From: Glossina fuscipes
Lineage: Eukaryota; Arthropoda; Insecta; Diptera; Glossinidae
DNA: 64,000 bases
Direction: 5' to 3'
NCBI RefSeq assembly: GCF_014805625.2
Contig: NW_023998432.1
Coordinates: 3,233,541 to 3,297,540 of the forward strand
In this document: in pieces, positions 23,313 to 33,279 of the stretch
Position numbering within the stretch: position 1 is the first letter of the stretch
How the letters are laid out: each line of letters begins with the position of its first letter
Position numbers and translations under genes: made by a program
The notes under the pieces: model-generated
The model's database searches: none
What the model was told of the DNA's origin: nothing
What the model saw: only the letters and a program-made list of their open reading frames with translations

Positions 23313-24641
23313 TTAATTCTTACCAGCAGAATAATCTGTATTTAGGTGATTTGGTACATTTGAAGCGCAACGGATTGGCGCACGTGAATAATTTGAAATT
23401 GAAGGTTGATTAATGGATGAAAGAATGGGTTCATTACCATTTGTAGTTTGTTGAATAAAGTTGGGAGCTGTAGATTCTGGAGAATTTGGTATATTAGATT
23501 TTAGCAAATGTGTTGTTGTTTTAATTTTTTCAATATTTGCAGTTGCTTTGGTTTTCGAAGGTTGATTAATGGATGAAAGAATGGATTCATTACCACTTGT
23601 GATATGTTGAGTAAAGTTGAGAGCTGGAGATTCTGGAGAATTTGGTATATTAGATTTTAGCATATGTGTTGTTGTTTTGATTTTTTCTATGTTTGCAGTT
23701 GCTTTGATTTTTTCAATATTATCTTTGGCAAGTGATGTAACTGGTTTCGCAATATAATTTTTGGTTAATGGTGGATCAGGTTTTTCATTGGAAGCAGCTG
23801 CAGTTAAAGTCTTACTAAGCTCGATTTGCGATGCAACAGCAGCATAGGTATTACTTTTGCCAATTCCATGGGCTACACATGGATTTCTTTCCCGGTATGT
23901 GCGTCGCGCTTCGCCCATGCTACAGTAATTTTCTGTTTTGATTTTTAATATTTCACGCATCTGTACAAAACGTGGACATTGTTTGTCTAACGCTGAGTGT
24001 TGATCATTGCAATTTATGCAGAAACTACGGGTACATCTTTCAGTATGTGGGGGATGACCACAGTTAGCACAAGATGCAGCATTAGTGCATCTTTTTGCCG
24101 TATGAGCCAGGCGTTGGCAATTTTTACACCTCATAGGATTTGGGATGTATAGTTCTACTTTACATTTATACCACGCCACATCAACTGTTCGCGGTAATCG
24201 ATAGCGATCAAAAGTTAAAATAATCCTTCCTGTAGGAGAGCGTGTTTTTCCGTCATCATTCAGTTTGGTTAATTTATATACTTCAGTCACTCCTTGAATG
24301 CCCATTTCGCGAACAATCTCATCTTCCGGCACATGCTTTAAGCAAGGGGCATAAATTACGCCTCGAACCGAGTTAAGTTTCTCATGTAGTTTAGCGGAAA
24401 TAGCACATAGATTAGCTAAAGATTTGGACTTTATGAGTTTTTCGGTTGCGCGCGGGTTCCCAGCGAGGACCAGTAAATTCCCATCGCGTAGAATCGAGAT
24501 GAAGTCGATGTATGTTGTAATGCTATCTAGAGCTTTTTTTATAGCAAAAGGGCTAATTTGGGAAATTGTTATTCGAGCGTCGGTTGAAGAAATAACAATA
24601 TATTTTTTATCAATAGGGGCTATATCGCTGATCGGCAGCAC
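23313..24641 (-). CDS. I-like LINE ORF1, Gag-like RNA-binding protein
   Basis: An intact 442-codon frame. The central third carries three zinc knuckles in a row: CKNCQRLAHTAKRC, CANCGHPPHTERC and CINCNDQHSALDKQC (residues about 172-216). This is the triple CCHC arrangement of I-clade ORF1 proteins, which bind the element RNA and chaperone it during target-primed reverse transcription. The N-terminal part (VISSTDARITISQISPFAIK) is probably the RNA-recognition-like fold usual in this family. The C-terminal part is Ser/Asn/Lys-rich and contains two adjacent near-identical units of about 50 residues (about 313-364 and 365-414), each with NIEKIKTTTH and SNIPNSPES. The start is the first ATG of the frame; no upstream alternative is better. 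Confidence 0.93.
   Translation of the reverse strand: MLPISDIAPIDKKYIVISSTDARITISQISPFAIKKALDSITTYIDFISILRDGNLLVLAGNPRATEKLIKSKSLANLCAISAKLHEKLNSVRGVIYAPCLKHVPEDEIVREMGIQGVTEVYKLTKLNDDGKTRSPTGRIILTFDRYRLPRTVDVAWYKCKVELYIPNPMRCKNCQRLAHTAKRCTNAASCANCGHPPHTERCTRSFCINCNDQHSALDKQCPRFVQMREILKIKTENYCSMGEARRTYRERNPCVAHGIGKSNTYAAVASQIELSKTLTAAASNEKPDPPLTKNYIAKPVTSLAKDNIEKIKATANIEKIKTTTHMLKSNIPNSPESPALNFTQHITSGNESILSSINQPSKTKATANIEKIKTTTHLLKSNIPNSPESTAPNFIQQTTNGNEPILSSINQPSISNYSRAPIRCASNVPNHLNTDYSAGKN
23397..23705 (-). repeat. In-frame tandem duplication inside ORF1
   Basis: Two copies of an approximately 150-156-bp unit encode the duplicated 50-residue segment at the C-terminus of ORF1. The DNA copies differ at only a few positions, so the duplication is recent relative to family age. 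Whether it is specific to this copy or fixed in the family cannot be told here. Confidence 0.85.
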
Positions 24642-25067
24642 CGGAAAATCTGAATTTTTACTTTTTTTTCTTTGGGGAGATGTATCACTTAATAGATAAA
24701 GTCTATTCGAGTTTTTGTCTGGCGGCCCCGGGGCCTATTACGCCTTATTGTTGTCTATTGCGTATTATTTGTGAAATAACCACTCACTTGAAAAGGTTTG
24801 GGAACTGTGGAAGAAGGTAGGGAAATACTAAAGAAAAGTGTCAAATGTTTTCAATTTTTTTTATTTTGTTTTTTTGTTTTCTATTTTTTATTATATATAG
24901 ACGAAACAAAAGCACATACGCGATATCCGCGTTAACCAGTTTTAGCAATAACACTGAAAAGACAGAAGTTAAATACACAAAAACACCGAAAACACCGAAA
25001 CAATTGAAAAAACGCAGACGAAAAGAAAACACGCACTACACTGAACACAAGTCGACTCGACAATGTG
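24642..25067 (-). promoter_or_regulatory. 5' leader of the I-like LINE
   Basis: This lies between the upper target duplication and the ORF1 start. The first bases on the minus strand are CACATTGTCGAGTCGACTTG. LINEs of this type carry an internal promoter at the extreme 5' end, so the promoter is expected in this leader. I cannot point to specific promoter motifs. A GGCCCCGGGGCC palindrome-like block lies near 24,724-24,736. Confidence 0.55.
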
Positions 25068-25080
25068 AACTCGACTCTTA
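25068..25080. repeat. 13-bp target-site duplication of I-like LINE (5' side)
   Basis: AACTCGACTCTTA, identical to 19,570-19,582. It fixes the 5' end of the element at 25,067. Confidence 0.85.
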
Positions 25081-25097
25081 AAAATGAGTCTTTATAT

Positions 25098-25345
25098 TGG
25101 AAGGGTCGGAAAAAGTGATCCGATCCGCACCATTTTCGTCGGTCGTCCTTGGGCCAAACCAAATCAGTGTTGCAAATTTTATAAAAATATTTCAAAAATA
25201 TTGGCTGCGCTAAAAAGCATGGCGGACAGATAAGCGTAATTCAAATTAAAAAGCGACTCTGATCGATCCGTATAATAAAAGGTAGATCTATCGAAAATCC
25301 TCATAAACTTAATATGTCCTTGTAGCAGAAATTGTGTAGGGTATA
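25098..25345 (+). repeat. Dispersed repeat family A, partial copy
   Basis: Phrases in order: GGAAAAAGTGATCCGATCC, 'accattttcg', CGTCCTTGGG, 'caaattttataaaaatatttcaaaaat', 'ggcggacaga', 'gatcgatccgtataataaaaggtagatcta' (split by eye), 'cttaatatgtcc' and GTAGGGTATAA. The same order occurs in the copies at 52.7-52.9 kb and 54.8-55.1 kb. Non-coding. It sits just right of the LINE target site. Confidence 0.6.
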
Positions 25346-26990
25346 AAAATGAAATAAGCAAAGAAATTATATGAGGCTATGGTCGAATTCTCTATATTTA
25401 ATAGCGTTGTATTAAAAAAAAAAAACAAACGAAAGAAATAAAATTTCGGTGCTCTGTAATATTGAGCGGGCGTAGCCGGTTTTTGTCCATTTTTATGTGG
25501 GCATTGTGGCATTCTCTACAAGATATATGCGAACATGTTTACCGTTGTATCGCTGTAGTTTATGAGTTACCGGTATTCTTGGTAGTATTTCTTCTGGTGC
25601 ACACTTTTCCGCTTCTTTATTTTCCTTTTGAAGCATATATGATTTCTACGCTAAATCCAATATAAGATCATGTCCGAAAACTAAATGTGTATTATTATGC
25701 TGTGTCTAATAAAGTGACTGGGTTTAAATTTACAGGCATGCAACAGATCCAAATAAAAGGACATATGTATGCAAAAATTCAACTTTGATGAAGCTACAAT
25801 GCTGGAAAAGGTTTCCCCTTCAAAACCTACAACCAAAATGACTTTCGTTTTTACATGTTAGACGGACTTAATTTCCCCTCAAATAGTATAAATTAAAAAT
25901 GATGTCTTTTTGCTCACATCTACGATTATCTTTTTTTTTCATAGCGTTTTTCCAATTCAAATCAGGGGAGGAGAAAAAAACTGATTAATATTGAGATAAG
26001 ACATGCACGTGATGTAGACTAAATCAGTGTACGATATTATGTGATAATTTGGCTTCTATCAAATGTGTCGGTTTGGACTGCAAATCGATCTCATGTGACC
26101 ATCTTCATTAATCCTAGTTGAATTGTAAGATAATTGAAGCCTACATTACAAATTATTTCGACGAGCTGTAGATAATTTTAATTGCATATATAGAGATTTG
26201 GCGCTGATTGCTGAGCAGCTTAGCACTCATATCAGGAATTATTTCATATACTTAACGTAAAGACCATCTTGAGATCCTTGAAAATAATAGGATTTGCAAC
26301 AAGACTATGTCAAGTGGTTCTTATACTTCTCTTGCTTCGACTGGTGATATGGTTAATGCCCAGAGTTACTTGCCCTAAGCGCCATCTCTCGACTTCTGAT
26401 AGGAAAGTTTTTGGTTGCCCAGTTAATGTAAATTCTATTGGAAATTTTTCCGAAAAAACAAAAGCGATAAAGTTAAGATAAAATTCGAAATAAAAAACTG
26501 TTTCATATGTTATTCGAAATCGCTAACATTCATAAAAATCGAAAATAAACTATTTACTTATCAAAGTAAAGCAACGTCTTTACTCCAAACTCAGCCCAAA
26601 CATGCAACATTTCTATATGTAAATTCAATTTTGCTTTTCTATGCTATCCACTTTAATTTGTTTTAAGCCCGTCTGGATAAGCAATTTCGTCCTGACAACG
26701 TCAAATTGGAATTGGCAACTGTCTTCATACAATTCTTGAAAATTGAGAGCTTACTGCCCGTAATTACAGAAGTCAGATTCGGTTTTGCTATTCACTATGG
26801 TTGCTTTACTTTATAGCCTATGGCTGTTCTAGTATACAATTCTTACGCATTGGGAGAGTAAACTGTGCTTTTATCTTTAATATATTTCTTTTATAAACTT
26901 GGCTCTGTGATGTGGTTTAATATTGATGCCGACTTTAAACTGATAAGAACTTCACATGAAGAAATTACGCGGTTATTTTAGGTTGAAGAA
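25346..26990. other. AT-rich DNA, nothing recognised
   Basis: No recognisable coding or RNA feature. A phrase near 25,358-25,390 (AAAGAAATTATATGAGGCTA then GGTCGAATTC) loosely resembles the start of the palindromic repeat family B. Confidence 0.45.
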
Positions 26991-26999
26991 AAAAAATCC

Positions 27000-27480
27000 A
27001 TTATTTTTATGTAAACTTCAAGACTTTATTTAACATGTTTCGGATTAATAATTAATGTCAAATGTGCACCACTTTGTTTTATAATTTGTTACCATTTTAA
27101 AAGTAACTTCATAATTTCTCTCTCATAGAAATCTTGGTCCTTATTGGCGAAAAACTCTAATAATTGATTTTCACAATCTTCTCATGGTAATCGCTTTGTG
27201 CCAGGTCCGGAGTCTATGGTGGACGCATAAAAATTTCTCAACCAAGTTCCCGCAGTTTTTGGCGAGTCACTATAGATGTGTGTGCCGTGGCATTGTCCTG
27301 ATGGAATACAACAACTCTCCTGTTGGCCAACCCTTAGCCTCAAACGGTTCAGTTGTTCACAGTAGCGATCCAAATTTAGTGTTTAGCCGTATTACCCCGA
27401 ATTATTCCTTCCCAGTCCCACCGAAGTTTGCCTTTGTTGAGATCATGTAACTCGCAGATAGATGAGCCAAACAAAAAGTA
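27000..27480 (-). pseudogene. mariner-like transposase relic (copy f)
   Basis: Minus-strand reading gives the C-terminal half of a mariner DD34D transposase: YCEQLNRLRL near 27,370, VVFHQDNATAHTS near 27,310 (D2 present), KLRELG, then PDLAQSDYH near 27,200 (D3 present with family spacing), LLEFFANKDQDFYEREIMKL near 27,140 and a residual C-terminal end. Stops replace the Trp after RELG and a Tyr before PDLA, and small frame changes occur. The first catalytic Asp region was not found, so the N-terminal half is missing or beyond recognition. Confidence 0.8.
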
Positions 27481-27679
27481 ATAGCGGAACTTTTTTCCGG
27501 TCGGAGCGAAATGTCACCTTTTATAACAGCATAAATTTGAAATTCGTTTGATTGATACTTTACACTACAGCCATCTGCCGGAAAAATATTAGATTTCTAA
27601 TATAAAGTATCAGTATTAGTTAGAAGAGAATCTCTCTATCGGTAAACAAGGAATTTTGAAGATAAGAAGAAGAAAATAA

Positions 27680-28120
27680 GAAAGCTGCTTAATCACGGGA
27701 TTTACGTCTTGTTCGGACTAGCAGTATATTTTATATATATTGATCGAATGCAATTGTTTTATTAGTTGAAATCAAATTAAACAAACAAGTAAATATCGCT
27801 ACGAACCGAAATAAAACTTTAATAACATAATTTCAACTATCAGTGTTTGGAGGATAGTTTTATTGTTCTCGGTGTTTTGATTTGAATTGAAACGTTGTAA
27901 CGAGGCGGGGTAAGCTGAAAGGATGAGCGTGGTGCGACACGCTCTTTTATAGTCGCGATCACCATCACTGTCCCGTGACATGAATGTTTCGACTATACTA
28001 ACTTACGTATGCGTCGTAACGATATTCTTACATATCTGTTATTTCGTATGTTGACTTAGGTCTGATCGAACATGTTTGACTGCGTCTATGTTACAATCTC
28101 AGCTTTGACTTGCATAAGTA
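27680..28120 (-). mobile_element. LTR-like promoter/poly(A) unit, minus strand
   Basis: Read on the minus strand there is a GC-rich promoter-like block with a TATA box, CGACTATAAAAGAGCG (about 27,942-27,957). It is followed by a short G/C-containing leader and AATAAAAC-type poly(A) signals near 27,858 and 27,760. The TATA-to-poly(A) order and length match a retrotransposon LTR. The end near 27,715 reads CTAGTCCGAACA, compatible with a CA terminus. No matching second LTR was found in the window and no target duplication could be fixed, so it may be a solo LTR or an unrelated promoter. Confidence 0.4.
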
Positions 28121-28202
28121 TTATAATGCTACTCTTATGTATATCTTATCGTTAATACTACCTTAAGCACCAACTCGTATAATCTTACTGCTAGTGCTGG
28201 CT

Positions 28203-28348
28203 AAAGGAATTGACGGACGGCTTTCCCTCTGGCCGAATAAAAGAAAATGTCTGGTAAATGAATTAATACATGCAAAAAGGAATTGATGGACGGCTTTCCC
28301 TTTGGCCGAATGAAAGAAAATGTCTGGTAAATTAATTAATACATGCAA
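28203..28348 (+). repeat. Two-unit tandem repeat, 73-bp period
   Basis: Unit 1 starts at 28,203 and unit 2 at 28,276. Both read AAAGGAATTGA, GGACGGCTTTCCCT, TGGCCGAAT, AAAGAAAATGTCTGGTAAAT and AATTAATACATGC, with a handful of substitutions. It lies in a block that is less AT-rich than its surroundings. Confidence 0.9.
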
Positions 28349-28800
28349 GAATGGAAAAGGGGTATGACGAATAAGTTCTCCCCTTTTACCTATTTTTACT
28401 TTTGAACACATGTCATGAATGCCTGCGGGTAAAGGTGGTAATTGATCAACAAGCACAGTGGAAGCCTTATGGCGGAAGCAGTCAGTTGATCAATTGGTGA
28501 GTCCTGACTACTGGGTGCGGCCCTTCGGGGAGTACTCGTGGTGGTTGTGGTTGGCGAGTTCCTAGCTAAAATGGAACAATGAGTGCAGCTAGGCCTCGCC
28601 ACTCACCGGAGTGGGGTTTATTGTTCCATACACAATAAACTGATCTGGACTCTGGTGCTGTTTAGGCCCCTACTCTGTGGGGATTGTCTAACTCGCCAGG
28701 GGGCGTAGTACGCTTAAAAAGTGGTTTGGGCCACCGTGCGGTTAAGCCTTACAGGCAGGAACCCACGTTAAACCCTTGCCACAAATTCTGCTAGTGCTGG
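28349..28800. other. GC-richer unexplained block
   Basis: This stretch (for example the phrases CTAGGCCTCGCCACTCACCG, GGCCCCTACTCTGTGG and CGCCAGGGGGCG) differs in composition from the flanking AT-rich DNA. TGCTAGTGCTGGCT occurs just before it (28,188) and at its right end (28,789), about 600 bp apart. No open frame or RNA gene is recognisable. It may be the untranslated or LTR region of an unrecognised retroelement. Confidence 0.5.
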
Positions 28801-28815
28801 CTTAGGTACAAAACC

Positions 28816-29100
28816 GTATGATTTTATAAACCGTTAAGCCTGCCTTCATACAATGCATAATTCTATGAACCCTCTTTTTTTCTATTGCCATATTTGCTTG
28901 TATGTATATTTTTATTTCTGTCTTATTGTTATCGTATGATTTTATAAACCGTTGAGCAAGTCTTCATGCGATATGCATCATATCAACATGCATGATTTTA
29001 TAAGCTCTCTTTTTTTTCGTATCGCGATGTTTGTTTGTATGCCTATCTTTCCGTCTGTTTTCTTATTATTGCTGATCTAGGTATGATTTTACAATCCGTT
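28816..29100 (+). repeat. Tandem repeat of GTATGATTTTATAAACCGTT units
   Basis: Three unit starts (28,816, 28,934 and 29,081) share GTATGATTTTATAAACCGTT, or a close variant in the third, followed by AAGCC or GAGCA. Periods are about 118 and 147 bp. The tract between them is T-rich with TTTGTATG-type phrases. The GTATGATTTT core also appears in the 41.5-41.76 kb array. Confidence 0.75.
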
Positions 29101-30479
29101 GAGCACGATTTTGCAAAACCGCAAGACCGTTAGAGCTGTGCTTTTCCAACATATGGATAATTCAATGCCACAGGTAGTTTGTTGTGAATTAAAAGCCACT
29201 ATTAGTACGTTGCTCAGCGGATAACAACATGTTTCCTTATGCAAAGACTTATGTATATTGTTTATATGCGTCCTACTTATGTATATATTTTACTGCTAGT
29301 CAGATTTTCACGTAGCCTACAATGAGTGGTGTATACAATTTTCTTCTTTTTTTTCTTTTTATGAACATTAAATTGCCAACGGTTTGTGCTGGAGAAGGAT
29401 AATCTTATGATAATTAGTAAGAAAAGAAGACATGTAAGGGGCAAACCAGACTGACTGCTTCGGGTCTACAGGTAGACATTTGTGCGGACGGACTTGCTAT
29501 CAGTAAGGAAACAAAATGCTTCCTTTACGTTACGACTTTTTTTTTTGCCTTTCGCTTTATTTTAGTATTTTACAATATCATCACTTTTTGAATAATTACA
29601 CTTCACTGAATGTATGTAAACGAAATCGAAATTTATCATACCAAAACGCACGATTTTACTGATCGGCAAGTAAAGAAAGAATTAAAATATCGAGATAGTA
29701 ACAAGAAAAGGTTAAAATTCAAAAAAATCCTCAGGCTCATATGTTATGAGAAAGAAATGTCAAGGTCTCAACTTGGAATGCGCATCAAAGATCTAACAAT
29801 GTATTGTTCAATAACACTCCCTGACTTAATTTAGACAATCAAAAAAAATATTTGCAGAAAAAGTTAAAAGGAACTTATTTTAGAACAATCAGACATTTAT
29901 CAATCGACAACACATTCCTCAAGTTGAACCCACAAACTCACGTAATAGACTTCTCCTTTAAACATCTCCACTCTTTTGGTTTAAGCGAATCCTTACCTTA
30001 TAAACTTCTTGAAACATGTCACAAGTATCACATCTTGTTCTGGAATTTTCTCCTTTTTGATCATCTTATCCGTTGGATTTCTCCTTTTATTGCTCATTAG
30101 GAAAGTTTTATTTAAATCATCTTACATTTTTGTGATGTCGTTTACATTTCATTTTTTAATCGTTATCAGTGAGTTTTTGTTAATTCTAACCTGTGTATTG
30201 GCTTTTAATTGTTTGTCGCCAATAGGTCAACAGTTTTTGCTTTATTTGCTTTTAATACCTCCGAAATGATTTGGAAAATTTCATTTTCAACAGAATTATG
30301 CATTCCCCGTAACAGTGTATAATAACCTGAAACAGGCAGAATTACAAATTCTACATATAAAAAACGAGCGAAAAAATTGTACTGGGTGACTGGCTAACAT
30401 TAAATACGCTACACTACTTCGCTTAAAACAATTATTTGTATAACGGCTTTTCAAAATAACGAATTGCAAGGAAACAGCC
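29101..30479. other. AT-rich DNA, nothing recognised
   Basis: Open frames at 29,610-29,834, 29,852-30,100 and 30,009-30,269 look like chance; the last is hydrophobic but has no start context or homologue I can name. No repeat identified. Confidence 0.45.
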
Positions 30480-30725
30480 AAAAAAGTGCTCCAACTTGAA
30501 CCTTCTTGACTCAGAACACATCGCTATACCAAATTTCATCAAAATATTTTAAATCCTACATGTTGCGCGCAAGAATCGAAGATGGACAGGCAGACAGACA
30601 AGTTTCGTTGTAGTAAAATGCGGATTTACCTTCTGTCGTTTTAGGTGTTGCATAAATGCGCACTTGTATCCCGAGTAGTGTGCAATATAACAACCCTCAA
30701 TTTTTATGTATTCGCTTGTGATAAT
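30480..30725 (+). repeat. Dispersed repeat family A, partial copy
   Basis: The order AAAGTGCTCCAACTTGAACC, 'tcgctataccaaatttcatcaaaatatttta', GGACAGGCAGACAGACAAG and 'atgcggatttaccttctg' matches the family A copies at 52.7 kb and 54.8 kb. Only the right half is present. It ends beside the mariner copy c. Confidence 0.65.
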
Positions 30726-30732
30726 GATCATA

Positions 30733-31450
30733 TATTAAGTGGATGGAAAAGTAATTAAATTATTTTTTTGCTGGCGAAACAAATTTATTTATTAAAGAAA
30801 TAATTTCCGTCACTTTTAGCCAACGTAAGGCATTTGTTCGATTTACTTCCTTAGGGAGCCTTCCGATTTTTTATTAAATACCTTTTCCAAGCACGTTTTC
30901 CCTCCGCGAATATTTTTATATTTTCTAACTATTAATAGTATGCTCTAACGATCTAAAAAGGTGGTAATCTGACGGCGTGAGGTCTGGGAGGAGCGAGGAT
31001 GCGGTAAAAGTTCCAATCCAACCTCGCTTATTTTTTCCTGCGTTATTTTTGCATCGTGAAGAGTCGTGTTATCTTGTTGAATAATCCTTCTTTTGTTATT
31101 GACCAAAGCAGATCGTTTTTTTATGTGCTCTTACTTCATTCGCTCGTGTTGTTCACCATACATCGTCATTGTAACGGTTTGACCAGGCACAAGCAGTTCA
31201 TAGTGTACGATTCCAGAAAAATCTCACTACGCACAAACAAGATCCTTCTTTAATTTTAGTGATGATCGAGATGTCGAAACAGGTGCTTCTCCGGAAGAAA
31301 GCCATTGTGTTCTTCGTACCGGATTATTATAAGGCACCCACTTCTCATCTCCAATTACGTCGGTTAATATTTTATTATCCAGCAAAATGCATATAAGCGG
31401 AGTTTCTAGAAAGCGTATCTATTTTATAAAGTTGCCAACTAAGCTCCCAC
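30733..31450 (-). pseudogene. mariner-like transposase relic with all three Asp (copy c)
   Basis: On the minus strand, VIGDEKWVPYNNPVRRTQWL near 31,350 supplies D1, then SSGEAPVSTSRS, VHYELLVPGQTVTMT near 31,190, RRIIQQDNTTLHDAKITQEK near 31,070 (D2), LELLPHP near 31,010 and, after a +1 shift, DLTPSDYHLFRS near 30,970 (D3). The C-terminus ends SDGNYFFNK and stop near 30,790. The catalytic triad is therefore still readable although frameshifts and stops make it non-functional. The terminal stretch near 30,733 (AAGTGGATGGAAAAGTAAT) is probably its terminal repeat. The N-terminal DNA-binding region was not found. Confidence 0.85.
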
Positions 31451-31468
31451 CGTTTTTTGTTTAATTTT

Positions 31469-32110
31469 TTAGATGTTTAATTTCAATAAAAACAAAAAAT
31501 TATTAATTAACAATGTATTACTCTTAATGTTTACAAGTTCCTCCCAATATTCACCAAGATTTTCAATACTTCGTTCGTGAAAATCAGCCGATATCGAATC
31601 GAAAAGTTCATTCAACCAAGGTCTCAATTCTGCTTCAGAATTGAGCGAAACTCCACATAAAGCATTCGAAAGAGGTCGAAAAATTTGAAAATTTATTAGT
31701 ACCAAACCAAGTGAATACAGCGGATGTGATAGCAGTATCCAGCTATGCGTTTGAATGGCTTCTTTAGTCATATTGGCTATATGAGGACCTACTGTTTGTG
31801 TCTTGTTTTTTGAATAGCCATGTCAAAGCGTTCCGGATGCTTCTCTATAACAGTGTAGGGGTATATCATTTTCCCTGCCAGTTCTCTTGTCGTTTGAGAT
31901 GATCTTTTGTGTAAAACTTGGCTTCATCGTTCTTCATCGAATTTAACTGGACGGCCAAAACGCAGTACGTCTTTCACATCAAAATTTCCATTTTTACAGT
32001 TCGCATACCTGACACCAGCGGGCGTTTCAGCTGTTGTTACGTCTCCATTCACAACCCAAATGTCACGAGCATTTTTTATGACTTTGATTAAAAGTGAAAG
32101 AAGGGTTGTA
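31469..32110 (-). pseudogene. mariner-like relic with internal deletion (copy d)
   Basis: The N-terminal DNA-binding part is recognisable near 32,050-31,890 (KNGNFDVKD, FGRPVKFDEER, QTTRELAGKM). The reading then jumps to the C-terminal part at 31,771: NMTKEAIQTHSW, LLSHPLYS, FRPLSNALCGVSLNSEAE, LRPWLNELFDS and EEL. The D1 and D2 regions are absent, so an internal deletion of a few hundred bases removed most of the catalytic domain. The expected D3 is replaced (INFQIF where family members have SDYHLF). The 31,469-31,771 part is open for 100 codons. Confidence 0.85.
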
Positions 32111-33275
32111 GAAAATGCTTTTATTTCTCAACTTGATAGTCAATTTTAATGTTCTGAAAAGACATCCTCTTTCGAACGATTTAAAACATTTTGCACAAAA
32201 TATTTAATGCGGTCAAAAGGTTAAAATTTGAAAGAAAACCCCGGGTATTTAACAGCCAACCTAACATGCTGTTTTTCTTGTTTCTATTATTTTGATTCAG
32301 AACTTTTCCAACAGTTAGTCTTTTCTGCTAAATATTCAAAATTCGTTTGCTTATTTCTTCGCCAAAGGAATATTTACAAAAACGAATTTCCCACGTCAAT
32401 AATTATAGAAAATACAACATGCTTAAAAGTGTTCTATGCTATTGTAGTTGAATTAGTCCACAAGCACAATTTTTCGTGCAGTAGGTGCCGAGTACATAAA
32501 GGAAAACGGAAAATTTACTTAAGTTTGCTTATATAACAAGTAAAAAATACACTTTTCGTAATCTATATGAAAGCAGTGCAAAGTAAGAATAACAGCCATA
32601 CTATAAATACCGTAAATAAAAGAAACAAAGTCTTACTTTGCTTCTTGTTCGTTTAAAAACAACGAACATATAAAATGATAGCTAAAATTTATGGTGTGTA
32701 TGAGGAAAAAGAAAAGCCCTAAAGTTTACTCACCTAAGCAATAACTTTGTAGGATCATGTGCACACGAAACTTCAATAGTTACTGTGTACAGGAAAACCA
32801 ACTTTTCTTTATAATGCTAATCAGTAAGTTTGCGTTTTAAAATTAAAATAATATTGATTAATAAGCAAAGATTTATTAAATATTTCGAACTGATTTTCAA
32901 AAGATGCTTCGAAATACTCACCTTCAGCTGCTATAATTCGATTTAAACTCTTCTTCGATAAAAAGACTCGACAGCCAGAAGCTTTCCGTCGTTTGGGACA
33001 AAATAAAAAGTCAGAGGAACATTATTTTGAACAAAATTTCGCAGCTGCTAGATAATCGCTATGAACTTTTAAAATAAAAAATAATAAATAAAATTTTCGA
33101 TACGGAAAGGTTTTGTCTTAAATAACCGATTGCTAAAATTTTTTTTGGATTCGAAAATATTGATGTGATCATTTTCATTATCGATTTCCACCATTTTGGC
33201 TGGTTTGGAACTACGATTTTCTGTCATATTACACGATAATGTAGGTAAACCCACCTCTCGTTCATTTTTATAAGT
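32111..33275. other. AT-rich DNA, nothing recognised
   Basis: The frame 32,228-32,536 (102 codons) has no motif. No repeat or RNA gene recognised. Confidence 0.45.
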
Positions 33276-33279
33276 ACTA

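Larger units (their letters stand above)
19583..25067 (-). mobile_element. Full-length I-clade LINE, minus strand
   Basis: A non-LTR retrotransposon of about 5.4 kb once the 57-bp gap artefact is removed. On the minus strand the order is 5' leader (25,067-24,642), ORF1, an 81-nt spacer, ORF2 with endonuclease, reverse transcriptase and RNase H, and a short 3' region ending in TAA repeats. Presence of RNase H, three CCHC knuckles in ORF1, a TAA-type tail, a 13-bp target duplication and the total size all fit the I clade (Drosophila I factor is the type example). The perfect target duplication and few inactivating changes suggest a fairly recent insertion. As written, the copy is not coding-competent: ORF2 has at least four in-frame stops in the endonuclease and beyond and one frameshift. 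Confidence 0.93.

Noticed and set aside
28203..28217. AAAGGAATTGACGG, identical to a universal small-subunit rRNA segment
   Set aside because: The match stops after about 14-15 bases, flanking sequence is unrelated to rRNA, and the unit is part of a 73-bp tandem repeat.
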